This document shows positions 1 through 7,621 of a stretch of DNA of 64,000 nt, in pieces (position 1 is the first letter of the stretch; each line of letters begins with the position of its first letter). The notes beneath the pieces were generated by a model. That model was not told the origin of the DNA. It saw only the letters and a program-made list of their open reading frames with translations, and ran no database searches. The DNA comes from Treponema sp. (GTDB lineage: Bacteria > Spirochaetota > Spirochaetia > Treponematales > Treponemataceae), in contig JAGCUI010000048.1 of NCBI GenBank assembly GCA_017962965.1, forward strand, positions 1-64,000. Reading direction: 5' to 3'. The translations under genes and the position numbers were made by a program.

Positions 1-6
1 CTCAGA

Positions 7-23
7 GGCAAGTTATACTTGCC
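7..23. other. Short perfect inverted repeat at window edge, identity unknown
   Basis: Seven bases (GGCAAGT) are followed after three bases by their exact reverse complement. This could be a stem at the end of an RNA, or chance within the last codons of a plus-strand gene: frame 1 reads LRGKLYLPT then TAG at 28-30, just ahead of the terminator at 41-80. Too little is inside the window to decide. Confidence 0.25.
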
Positions 24-40
24 GACCTAGTCTTATTATT

Positions 41-80
41 AAAAAACCGGATGGAATCATGAACCACCCGGTTTTTTTAT
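41..80. terminator. Bidirectional rho-independent terminator
   Basis: An A-run, the stem CCGGATGG paired with CCACCCGG (one mismatch) and a T-run form a symmetric intrinsic terminator. It lies just past the stop of the minus-strand plsC, and would also end any plus-strand transcript entering from the left edge. Confidence 0.75.
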
Positions 81-117
81 TTTAAAGCGATTTGTTATTG
101 TATATTTTTAAGCTGAT

Positions 118-879
118 TTATTTTTGAGTTGTTGGAAGCTTTCTCCATTCATCAAGCTGCTTTTGAATAAGCTCACGTGATTCATCCAGAATTGCAGTAC
201 TCTCTTCCTTAGTTTTTGGAGCATCGTAAACTTTTAAAACCTTAACTCTGTAACAGCCGCACTTGAGGTTTGTAAAAAGCTTTGTAATTTCTCTTAAAGC
301 GTATCCGCCGTCCAAAGCACAAACAGCAATTGGAAGATTAGATGCTTCTGCAAGCTTTCTAAAGCCTGCTGAATAAAACTTTCCTACATCGCCGGTTCTA
401 GTTCTTGTTCCTTCAGGAAATAAAATCGGAATCTGATTTCTCTGAACTACTCTTTTTCCAAACTGCTCCATTACATTCATGGCATCCATTGGTTTTGCAT
501 GACGAGGAACCATACAATGCTCCTGAGTTCTAAGCATTTCTGAAACAAGAGGAATATGGCGTGAAAGAGTATCCTTTGCAACAAAACGAACCTCTTTATC
601 ACGTAAAAAATTCATATAAACAGGAATGTCCAAAAGACTCTGATGATTTGAAATTACAAGAAACTGCTGTGGTAATTGTTTTTTACTTTCGTTATAGCCA
701 AAGAAATTGAATTTTTTATAACAGTGTGTGATTGCAAAAAGGCGTGGAGCCAGTACTTTTACAATATAATTTGAAATCTTTTCGCTGAGCCTGTGGCACA
801 CTGGATAAGCCAGAATATTTGCAATAGATGATGGGATTATCATTCCAAAAAGACATAATAAAGTGATAAAGCTTGACAC
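118..879 (-). CDS. plsC: 1-acyl-sn-glycerol-3-phosphate acyltransferase (PlsC family)
   Basis: A 253-residue membrane-associated acyltransferase that would put the second acyl chain on lysophosphatidic acid in phospholipid synthesis. Seen: a hydrophobic N-terminus (residues 4-25), the catalytic NHxxxxD box (N78, H79, D84) and the FPEGTR phosphate-binding box (154-159). Length and motif order fit the LPLAT/PlsC family. The start is GTG at 879, chosen because GGAGG lies six bases upstream. dinG ends 33 bases before it on the same strand, so co-transcription is likely. The acceptor specificity (glycerophosphate or another lysolipid) cannot be read from sequence. Confidence 0.88.
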   Translation of the reverse strand: MSSFITLLCLFGMIIPSSIANILAYPVCHRLSEKISNYIVKVLAPRLFAITHCYKKFNFFGYNESKKQLPQQFLVISNHQSLLDIPVYMNFLRDKEVRFVAKDTLSRHIPLVSEMLRTQEHCMVPRHAKPMDAMNVMEQFGKRVVQRNQIPILFPEGTRTRTGDVGKFYSAGFRKLAEASNLPIAVCALDGGYALREITKLFTNLKCGCYRVKVLKVYDAPKTKEESTAILDESRELIQKQLDEWRKLPTTQK

Positions 880-912
880 TTGGTCCTCCGTTTTTTTTAT
901 TATAAAATAAAA

Positions 913-3366
913 TCAATCAAAAATAAAGTTGTTTACTCTTTTTATAATTTCATCCAAAGGCTCGTATATTTTTTTACATTCAGGCATGCTGGCTGTAAAG
1001 AAGGTGCCGTATCTTTTTTCATAAATGCGTCTGTCTAAAACAACAACGGCTCCCTTGTCATCGCTTCTACGGATTAATCGCCCTATTCCCTGGCGGAATT
1101 TGATTACAGCCTCCGGAACACTCAATTCCATAAATGAACTTCCGCCTCTTTTTTCAATTGCTTCTCCGCGTGCAATAAACACCGGATCATTTGGAACAGT
1201 AAACGGAAGCTTTACAATTATTACCTGACAAAGTGAATCACCTGGAACATCAACTCCCTGCCAGAACGAATCTGTTGCAAAAAGTACGCTTTCCTTTTCT
1301 TTTTTAAAGTTTTCCAGAAGGCGTGCGTTATCATCCTGCCCCTGCATAAAAAATCTTCCGGGAAACTGTTTTAAAACAGCCTGGGTTGCCTTATATGCGC
1401 TTTTTAAGGATTCATACGAAGTAAATAAAACAAGGGTTCTTCCTTCTGCAGCCTTAATTAATCTTGGAATTGCCATTTCTATATACTGCTGATATTCGGC
1501 TTTTTCTGGTAAAGGCGCGTCATTAGGAACTGCAAAAAGCATGTTTTTTTCGTAAGGAAACGGAGAAGGATAATCTTCGCAGCAAACCCTTTCCCTGTCT
1601 GAATAATTAAGCCCTATTCTTCCCATCCAGTAATTAAAATTCTTTCCGGTTTTTAATGTGGCAGAAGTACAGACTACGCTTTCCATCGGCTCAAAAACAC
1701 CCTCGTTCATAAGGTGAGAAATATCAAGCGGAGTTTGAGTTAAAATTACATATTCACCGTCTGAATCATCCTTTCTTAAATCAGGAGGAAGTCTCTTTTT
1801 TTGAATCCAGAAAACATCATTCTGAAGTTCATCCCAACTAGTAAAATTCTTTAATAAAAGTACATATCCGTCCAGACGCCTTAAAATAACCTTAGATTCC
1901 CAGTAAGAAGGAGTATCCTTATCTTCATCACTAATTCCTTCCATAAGGGTTCGGATTAAATCTGTAAAGCTTCCAAGCTCTTTTAGAAGCTCCGAGGCAG
2001 AAACAAGGAATGGACCAAAATCACGCGCAGTCTGAGCATAAAGACGTTTTGTATATTCATTTTGAAGTAAATCCTTGGCTGCAATTTCAAGATTAATCAT
2101 TGCATTTTTTAAACGTCCGGTGATTTCATAAGCACTTGCTGCCTGCTCTTCATTACTTGATAAAACAGCCAGTGTACATAGGTGCCCTGCTTCTGAATTC
2201 TTTCTTTTTCTGTACATCTGATTAATGTATTTATTCAGCTTAAAACGGTTCATGCTTTCGCTGAAAAAGCTTGTTGCCGCATTTTCAATTCCGTGGGCTT
2301 CATCAAAAATAATATGACGGTATGGAGGTAAAACAGCTGCATCATCATATCCCGAGCCGCTCAAACGTGATTCAATATCTGCAAACAAAAGATGATGATT
2401 TACAACAATTATATTTGCCCCAGCCGCTTCTTTACGCACCTTCATAACAAAGCATTCATTATGAAAAGGACACTTCATTCCCATACAGGCATCGCTTTCG
2501 GAATTTACTTTGGTCCAGGCATTTTCAGAAGGCATAAAGGTTAATTCACTTTTGCTTCCTGTTGGAGATTCTGCTGCCCATTCTGCAATCTTTTTAATTT
2601 CTGAACTTTCGTCTTCGAATAAATCAAGGATGGAAGAAACATCACTAAGCCTTCTTTTACAGATATAGTTCTGGCGGCCCTTCATCAAAATATAATTGAT
2701 TTTCTTACCAAGGATTTTTTCTACGGCTGGAATATCTTTTTCGCAAAGCTGCTGCTGAAGGTTAATTGTTCCTGTAGAAATTACAACCTTTTCTTTATTT
2801 TCGATGCTCCACAAAATAGAGGGAATTAAATAAGCATAGGATTTTCCAACCCCGGTACCCGCTTCAAAAGCCCCCAAAAGATTATCATTAAAGGCTTGAA
2901 CAATGTTTTTTAATAATTCAATCTGAACAGGACGCTCTTCAAAAACATCAGATATTTTAGAAAGATTTCCACCTTCACTGATATAAGACGCAGATTCATC
3001 CTTATCCAAAAGCTTTGTTACCTTTGGTTTTATAGGCTCAACAACAACATAAATTTCTGTTACATCGTTATTTATAATATAAAAGCCCTGGGCATTTTCG
3101 CTTGCCATAGAAGCAACATTTAAATCTGCCTGTGAAGGATTAAGATTTCCGAGCGGATGATTATGAATTAAAACTTCTGATTCTCTTGTGTGTGAAAAAT
3201 TAACGTTTACAGTGTGCTCGTTTCCCCTCGATCCTACTTTTACACTTGTTACAATACCTTCAGGATTAATTAAGCCTGTAAAAAAAACTTCATTTCCACC
3301 GGCCTCTTGAATGGACTTTTTAAGAAACTGAATAACATCCTGTGTAAAAAGATTTTGAATTTTCAA
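913..3366 (-). CDS. dinG: JAMM-domain/DinG-family ATP-dependent DNA helicase fusion
   Basis: An XPD/DinG-type iron-sulfur helicase preceded by a RadC/JAMM-like domain. Numbered from the longest frame (ATG at 3408): the JAMM metal signature HNHP-x6-SxxD spans residues 82-95, Walker A GTGVGKS 184-190, a cysteine set (IC...DACMGMKC...NEC) that fits the 4Fe-4S pocket, the DEAH box, and QGIGRLIR as motif VI near the C-terminus. The ATG at 3408 lies inside the terminator hairpin of tRNA-Glu. A TTG at 3366 with GGTGGA upstream is a better start and keeps both domains; GTG at 3378 is possible. DinG unwinds damaged or R-loop DNA; what the JAMM domain does here is unknown. Confidence 0.87.
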   Translation of the reverse strand: MKIQNLFTQDVIQFLKKSIQEAGGNEVFFTGLINPEGIVTSVKVGSRGNEHTVNVNFSHTRESEVLIHNHPLGNLNPSQADLNVASMASENAQGFYIINNDVTEIYVVVEPIKPKVTKLLDKDESASYISEGGNLSKISDVFEERPVQIELLKNIVQAFNDNLLGAFEAGTGVGKSYAYLIPSILWSIENKEKVVISTGTINLQQQLCEKDIPAVEKILGKKINYILMKGRQNYICKRRLSDVSSILDLFEDESSEIKKIAEWAAESPTGSKSELTFMPSENAWTKVNSESDACMGMKCPFHNECFVMKVRKEAAGANIIVVNHHLLFADIESRLSGSGYDDAAVLPPYRHIIFDEAHGIENAATSFFSESMNRFKLNKYINQMYRKRKNSEAGHLCTLAVLSSNEEQAASAYEITGRLKNAMINLEIAAKDLLQNEYTKRLYAQTARDFGPFLVSASELLKELGSFTDLIRTLMEGISDEDKDTPSYWESKVILRRLDGYVLLLKNFTSWDELQNDVFWIQKKRLPPDLRKDDSDGEYVILTQTPLDISHLMNEGVFEPMESVVCTSATLKTGKNFNYWMGRIGLNYSDRERVCCEDYPSPFPYEKNMLFAVPNDAPLPEKAEYQQYIEMAIPRLIKAAEGRTLVLFTSYESLKSAYKATQAVLKQFPGRFFMQGQDDNARLLENFKKEKESVLFATDSFWQGVDVPGDSLCQVIIVKLPFTVPNDPVFIARGEAIEKRGGSSFMELSVPEAVIKFRQGIGRLIRRSDDKGAVVVLDRRIYEKRYGTFFTASMPECKKIYEPLDEIIKRVNNFIFD

Positions 3367-3391
3367 ACGTTTTTCCACCCGTATTTTAGAC

Positions 3392-3418
3392 AAAAAAAAA
3401 GCCTGCATTTAGCAGGCT
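3392..3418 (-). terminator. Intrinsic terminator of tRNA-Glu
   Basis: On the minus strand AGCCTGC, a five-base loop and GCAGGCT are followed by a run of nine T. It begins two bases after the tRNA 3' end and overlaps the longest possible dinG reading frame. Confidence 0.88.
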
Positions 3419-3420
3419 AA

Positions 3421-3492
3421 CATCTCCTAGCAGAATTGAACTGCTGTTGTCGGGATGAAAACCCGATGTCCTAACCACTAGACGAAGGAGAC
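3421..3492 (-). tRNA. tRNA-Glu (UUC anticodon)
   Basis: A full cloverleaf on the minus strand: acceptor GTCTCCT paired with AGGAGAT (first pair a G-U wobble), the D-arm sequence GTCTAGTGGTTAGGAC, anticodon stem TCGGG/CCCGA with loop TTTTCAT (anticodon TTC), and T-arm GCAGTTCAATTCTGC. CCA is not encoded. A promoter lies 28 bases upstream and a terminator follows at once, so it is its own transcription unit. Confidence 0.95.
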
Positions 3493-3519
3493 ATATGTCA
3501 ATTCATAACTGACTTAGTT

Positions 3520-3548
3520 AATATAACAATAATATAATTTTTGGTCAA
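3520..3548 (-). promoter_or_regulatory. Promoter of tRNA-Glu
   Basis: Minus strand: -35 TTGACC at 3543-3548, a 17-base spacer, and -10 TATATT at 3520-3525, placed correctly for the tRNA whose 5' end is at 3492. The -10 is the same as at the tmRNA and tRNA-Pro promoters. Confidence 0.8.
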
Positions 3549-3585
3549 GATTAAAAATACAAAAAACTCATAATTTCTGTATTTC

Positions 3586-4836
3586 TTACATATTAAGACC
3601 AAATTTTTTTACAAGCTTTTCCTGAAGCGGTTTACATTCCTGTTCATCCATTCCAAGATTCAAAGCAGAGTTCAAATCATTCATGGATTTTTCATACTCT
3701 TTAAGCTCGTAATAATCCTTTGCACGGCGGAAATATGTATGTGCCTGGAATTTATTAATTTCAAGCGATTTATTAAAGCAGTCTATAGCCTTTTCATATT
3801 CCTTCTGGATTGAATAAACGATTCCCGCATAGTAATAAGTTCTGAATGCCTTAGGATCTTTTTCAATACTGATTTTAAAATCCTCTAAAGCATCACCAAA
3901 TTTATTCATAGAAAAATATGCCATTCCCCTGTGCTTACGGATTACGGCAATAACATTTTTTTCGTCCGGAGAAATTGCTTCAAGAATCTTAGAATATACA
4001 TCAACTGCTTCTTCAAGATTTCCTTCGTTATGCGCGTGGATTGCCTGTAAAAGCATATCGTCGATTGTACCCTGCACAAAAGGAGTGATTCTATTTACAT
4101 TTTCTTTCTTTTCTGCTTTCTTTGGTTTTTCGTTTAATAAATTATCTGCAAGGCTGTAAAAACTCTGGCGGCGGTCTTCAATTTCTTTTTGCAGCTTATT
4201 CTGATAATCCCTGATTTCCTGGAAGGTGATATCTGCCAAAGTTAAAGATGCATTTAAAGATGCAAGCTTTCTTCTAAGAGGAATATCAAAAGGATTAAAT
4301 TCTGTTTTATAGATTAATTCGTGTTCAACTTCTGCCCATGCGTCCTGTAAAATTGTTCTAATCTGTATTTCACAAACAACTTCATCCGGCAGAGGCTTTA
4401 ATGATTTATATTTTCCCTTAAATTCGGGTTTACATTCATCCGGGATTCTTATTAATACATGAACCGATTCATAACCGAATTCACTGAATTTTTTTTCTGC
4501 GCCCTTTACTTCTACTTCTTTTATTTCAAAAATCTTTTTAATCTGATCAAGGCCAAGGTTAATATCTTCCAGAAAGGCACAAATCATACGAATACCCATC
4601 ATATCCGTTAAACAGATAAGTGAATCTGATTGTGAGGCTTCTTCCGGCTTTAAGCGCAGGATTTTTTTATAATAGCTTGAAAAACTCTTTACTCGGCTTT
4701 TATAAGTTGGCTGTGCCTGTAAAATAACTTTTGAACGCAGAATAGAAATTACATTTGCCATAATTTCGTTAAAATAATCTGCGTAAGCTTCGTATTGTTT
4801 TTTTATGAATTCCTTGGAAGGAATGTTTGATTTCAT
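3586..4836 (-). CDS. (p)ppGpp synthetase (RelA/SpoT domain) with C-terminal TPRs
   Basis: About 416 residues. Residues 45-180 form a RelA/SpoT nucleotidyltransferase domain: KSRVKSFSSYYKKI, DMMGIRM, GYESVHVLI (121-129) and the EIQIRT...QDAWAEVEH block (156-172). No HD hydrolase, TGS or ACT domain is present, so it resembles small alarmone synthetases rather than long RelA/SpoT. Residues about 260-416 are TPR repeats after a lysine/glutamate-rich linker. The start is the ATG at 4836 with GGGAG upstream; a GTG at 4863 would start inside the flaA terminator. Expected to make pppGpp or ppGpp in the cytoplasm, with the TPR part a candidate sensor or docking surface. Confidence 0.85.
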   Translation of the reverse strand: MKSNIPSKEFIKKQYEAYADYFNEIMANVISILRSKVILQAQPTYKSRVKSFSSYYKKILRLKPEEASQSDSLICLTDMMGIRMICAFLEDINLGLDQIKKIFEIKEVEVKGAEKKFSEFGYESVHVLIRIPDECKPEFKGKYKSLKPLPDEVVCEIQIRTILQDAWAEVEHELIYKTEFNPFDIPLRRKLASLNASLTLADITFQEIRDYQNKLQKEIEDRRQSFYSLADNLLNEKPKKAEKKENVNRITPFVQGTIDDMLLQAIHAHNEGNLEEAVDVYSKILEAISPDEKNVIAVIRKHRGMAYFSMNKFGDALEDFKISIEKDPKAFRTYYYAGIVYSIQKEYEKAIDCFNKSLEINKFQAHTYFRRAKDYYELKEYEKSMNDLNSALNLGMDEQECKPLQEKLVKKFGLNM

Positions 4837-4850
4837 AAAACTCCCTATAG

Positions 4851-4889
4851 AAAAAAAAAGCACTTTAATACATTTCTGTATTAAAGTGC
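4851..4889 (-). terminator. Intrinsic terminator of flaA
   Basis: A perfect 13-base-pair stem (4860-4872 with 4877-4889), a TTTC loop (plus-strand reading) and nine T on the minus strand. It lies between flaA and the alarmone synthetase gene, separating the abundant flaA message from the next gene. Confidence 0.92.
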
Positions 4890-4912
4890 TCCCTACAACT
4901 AATTACTTAGTC

Positions 4913-6010
4913 TTATTTTGCATCTGGAGCTGTACCATCTACACCCTGGTTCAAACTAGGTGTGAATGAATCTTCAGCAGCAAGCTTAGATTTTTCGAGG
5001 TAACGATTAACCTGCTTGTTTCCGAATTTCTCCATTTCTGCACTCTGGCGAGCTTTTTCTTTCTTAGTAATAATCTGCCACAAGTCTTCATCTGCGATAT
5101 CACGATCTGATTCGAGAAGAGCTTTGTCGTAGATAATTTTTACGTCTTTGAAGTAACCGATGAAGTCGCCACCGATGTGAGCAGCATCACGAGTAATCTC
5201 AAATCCAGCAAATTTGATGAATGGTGTTCCACGTGGATAAATTGGATATACACGAATTTCGCGGTTACGGATTTCAGCGATATACTGTGGGTTGTTCCAA
5301 GTAAGTGTTTTCCATCCGTCGAATCCAAGATAACCCATGAAGTAACGTCTTTCGATTCCATCATTGTCTACGAGGTGAACATAAAGTCCGTGTGGATAGT
5401 TCATACCCATAGTTGTTACAGCGATAGATTTAACTGTACCAACATTTTTTACAACACCATATCCACCTTCGAACAATGTTGCTTCGTAAGATGGGTTTGA
5501 AGCTGTGTTGTAAGCAGAAGTATCTTCACCTTCAGATGCTGGAACACGGTTTCCATTTGAGTCGATTGATCCAACTGGTTCATAAGCTGGAATATCAAAT
5601 GGAGGAATAATCTTTGCGTTTGCATTAGAGTTCCATGTTGGGAAAATAATGCGAACACCCATTACATTCTTTCCGGCAAATGGCTGTTCTGATGTAGTTT
5701 TTACAGGAGCAGCGATTACCTTTGAATCAGCTAAACTGGCTACATTCTTAGCAGATGAGTTTAATACAATTTCCCATTCAGGAAGAGCCAATGAAGTTTT
5801 CATAAGTTTTTTCTGTTCACCAGTAAATGTTGCACCAGCACTTATAGAAAAATCCATTATAGTACGACCATTCTGCTGTGGTTCATTACTGTCCTGTGAT
5901 GTAACAGTATCAGCGTCCAAGTACGTAAAATCGATGAGAGTTGCTTCTTCAGCAAAAGCAAAACCACCAACGAGCAGCAAAGCTGCTACTAAACCTAAAG
6001 TCTTCTTCAT
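4913..6010 (-). CDS. flaA: Flagellar filament outer layer protein FlaA
   Basis: A 365-residue secreted protein with a classic signal peptide (MKKTLGLVAALLLVGGFAFA, cleavage after residue 20). The body matches the FlaA sheath family of spirochaetes, which coats the FlaB core of periplasmic flagella: a WKTLTW-x-NP region and a C-terminal PIYPRGTPFIKFAGFEI / GYFKDVKIIYD block. It has its own strong promoter and a strong terminator, as expected for a high-abundance structural protein. Start: ATG with AAGGAG upstream. FlaA paralogues exist in treponemes; which one this is cannot be settled here. Confidence 0.9.
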   Translation of the reverse strand: MKKTLGLVAALLLVGGFAFAEEATLIDFTYLDADTVTSQDSNEPQQNGRTIMDFSISAGATFTGEQKKLMKTSLALPEWEIVLNSSAKNVASLADSKVIAAPVKTTSEQPFAGKNVMGVRIIFPTWNSNANAKIIPPFDIPAYEPVGSIDSNGNRVPASEGEDTSAYNTASNPSYEATLFEGGYGVVKNVGTVKSIAVTTMGMNYPHGLYVHLVDNDGIERRYFMGYLGFDGWKTLTWNNPQYIAEIRNREIRVYPIYPRGTPFIKFAGFEITRDAAHIGGDFIGYFKDVKIIYDKALLESDRDIADEDLWQIITKKEKARQSAEMEKFGNKQVNRYLEKSKLAAEDSFTPSLNQGVDGTAPDAK

Positions 6011-6061
6011 ATTGAAGCTCCTTTTTAATTCTTTTTTCGATGTAGCCTTGTATTATAATAA

Positions 6062-6090
6062 ATTATCCTACAAGTACCCAAATTTGTCAA
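6062..6090 (-). promoter_or_regulatory. Strong promoter of flaA
   Basis: Minus strand: consensus -35 TTGACA (6085-6090), a 17-base spacer and -10 GATAAT (6062-6067), about 50 bases before the flaA ATG. This is a housekeeping-type promoter, not a sigma-28 one, in line with what is known for some spirochaete flaA genes. Confidence 0.85.
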
Positions 6091-6112
6091 TGAAAAAAAG
6101 ATTTAACGAAAA

Positions 6113-6583
6113 TCAATAACTGTCGTACATGCTTTTTCCATCAACATATATTTCAACGGATTTTATACCGTTAAAATTTTGCTTGATGTTTTTTGTCAGA
6201 AGCTTAGTGCTTTCCTCAAAAGAAATTACATTGTCTCCCAAGTTCAGCATATCCTCTGATAAATTAACATAAAGAACGCCGTCTGCCAGAAAACAGGAAA
6301 TCAATCTTGTTTTTTTAGCAAATAAGTACTTTGTTCTTTCATTTTCTGAGCCCAGAAGCAATTCTTTTACATAAACTGTAATCGGATCATCTACCGGGTT
6401 CTTTCTAAGGTATCTTCTTTCTACGATGTATTCACCTTCGTCTACCGATGGAAAAATAAATTTTCTTAGATTTCCTTTGTAACTGAAAGCATATACAAGC
6501 AGAGAAATAAGAAATGCCAACACAATTGCTCCGATAACTCCGAAAGCAATCTTGTTTGTTTTTGAATTAGTGTTAATTTTCAT
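6113..6583 (-). CDS. GerMN-domain membrane protein
   Basis: 156 residues from the ATG at 6583. One transmembrane segment (about residues 12-33) is followed by an extracytoplasmic GerMN-like domain (YIVERRYLRK, ITVYVKELLLGSENERT, GVLYVNLSEDM, LTKNIKQNFNGIKSVEIYVDGKS). GerMN domains occur in spore and lipoprotein-associated envelope proteins and are thought to bind cell-wall material. The gene overlaps the end of the amidase gene by 11 bases, so the two are translated together and plausibly act on the same peptidoglycan. A longer frame to 6652 lies inside the amidase and is not needed. Confidence 0.7.
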   Translation of the reverse strand: MKINTNSKTNKIAFGVIGAIVLAFLISLLVYAFSYKGNLRKFIFPSVDEGEYIVERRYLRKNPVDDPITVYVKELLLGSENERTKYLFAKKTRLISCFLADGVLYVNLSEDMLNLGDNVISFEESTKLLTKNIKQNFNGIKSVEIYVDGKSMYDSY

Positions 6584-7616
6584 TTGCAACTGTAAATCCT
6601 CTTGAGCGTTCAAAATGTGTAATGTACGCAGTGATGCCATTATATATTCCAAGTGTTGCTTTTTTCAAGTATTTGTCGTCATTTAGATTCTTAGCTTCAG
6701 CTTCATTTGAAACAAATCCCAGCTCAATTAAAACGCTTGGCATTAATGCATTCTTTACAACGAACCACTCTTCCGCTTTTATCCCCCTTGACTTCGATTC
6801 AGCACCAATTTGTGCCTGCAGTCCATCCATTATAAATTTTGCAATCATTATACTTTCTGTAGTATATTCTTCCTCTGTTAATACATTGAGGATTGAATAT
6901 AAGGAATTATCCCCTTCCGCTACCGATTTATCTAAAACATTTCTGCGGTAACCAGGTGATAAATACCACACTTCATAACCGCTGGATGCTTTATTCAAAG
7001 ATGAATTAACGTGAATTGAGATAAACAGAATTGCATCATCTTTTTGAACCTTAATGCCGTTTGCAATGTCAGTTCGTTCGCTTAAAGAAAGAAATTTGTC
7101 TGAATCTCGGGTAAGAATAATCTTTTTATCCGGATAGGCATTTTTCAATCTTTCATAAAGCATTTTTGCAACTTTAAGATTGATATCCTTTTCACGTATT
7201 GTTACGTTTTTGCCGCCGATTTTATATGTTTTTAATGCGCCTGGATCTTTACCTCCATGTCCTGCATCAATAACAATGGCTCCAACTTTAAATGGAACCT
7301 CGCTCTGGCTTTTTAGAAAAAAGTTCTGGGCTTCTTTAATAAAACCTTGGGAAACATATATGCGGTGATTTTTAATCTCCGGCGGATCAATCATTATTAT
7401 TTTAGAATTGTCGAGAACAGCTAAGGTCTCGTCTTTTCTAAAACTGAATTGGTGTCCGTCCTTTTCGAGCATACCTGTTTCAGAAAGCGAATCCCAGTAG
7501 AAAGTCATTCCGTTTTTTTTAGCAGAATCCGTAAGTAAAACATCATTTAAAGCAAAAAGATTAAAAGTACAAACAAAGAAAACTACTAAATGTAAAACGC
7601 TCTTTCTAACTTTCAT
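6573..7616 (-). CDS. N-acetylmuramoyl-L-alanine amidase (Amidase_3)
   Basis: 347 residues with a signal peptide (about 1-22). Residues 113-340 are an AmiC/CwlD-type zinc amidase: H120 in IDAGHGGKDPG, E142 in REKDINLKV, H202 in ISIHVNSS and the catalytic glutamate E298 in LIELGFVSN. It cleaves the lactyl-amide bond between N-acetylmuramate and the stem peptide, in the periplasm, normally for cell separation. Residues about 25-105 form an N-terminal domain with SLSETG..EKDG..FSFR resembling a copper-amine-oxidase-like wall-binding module. Degenerate LytM proteins elsewhere in the window are candidate activators. Confidence 0.9.
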   Translation of the reverse strand: MKVRKSVLHLVVFFVCTFNLFALNDVLLTDSAKKNGMTFYWDSLSETGMLEKDGHQFSFRKDETLAVLDNSKIIMIDPPEIKNHRIYVSQGFIKEAQNFFLKSQSEVPFKVGAIVIDAGHGGKDPGALKTYKIGGKNVTIREKDINLKVAKMLYERLKNAYPDKKIILTRDSDKFLSLSERTDIANGIKVQKDDAILFISIHVNSSLNKASSGYEVWYLSPGYRRNVLDKSVAEGDNSLYSILNVLTEEEYTTESIMIAKFIMDGLQAQIGAESKSRGIKAEEWFVVKNALMPSVLIELGFVSNEAEAKNLNDDKYLKKATLGIYNGITAYITHFERSRGFTVANEN

Positions 7617-7621
7617 CTAAC

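Noticed and set aside
4837-4863. Longer start (GTG) for the alarmone synthetase
   Set aside because: It begins in the stem and T-run of the flaA terminator; the ATG at 4836 has a clear GGGAG.
5140-5658. Small open frames on both strands within flaA
   Set aside because: They lie wholly inside a strongly supported gene and show no start signals or protein-like composition.
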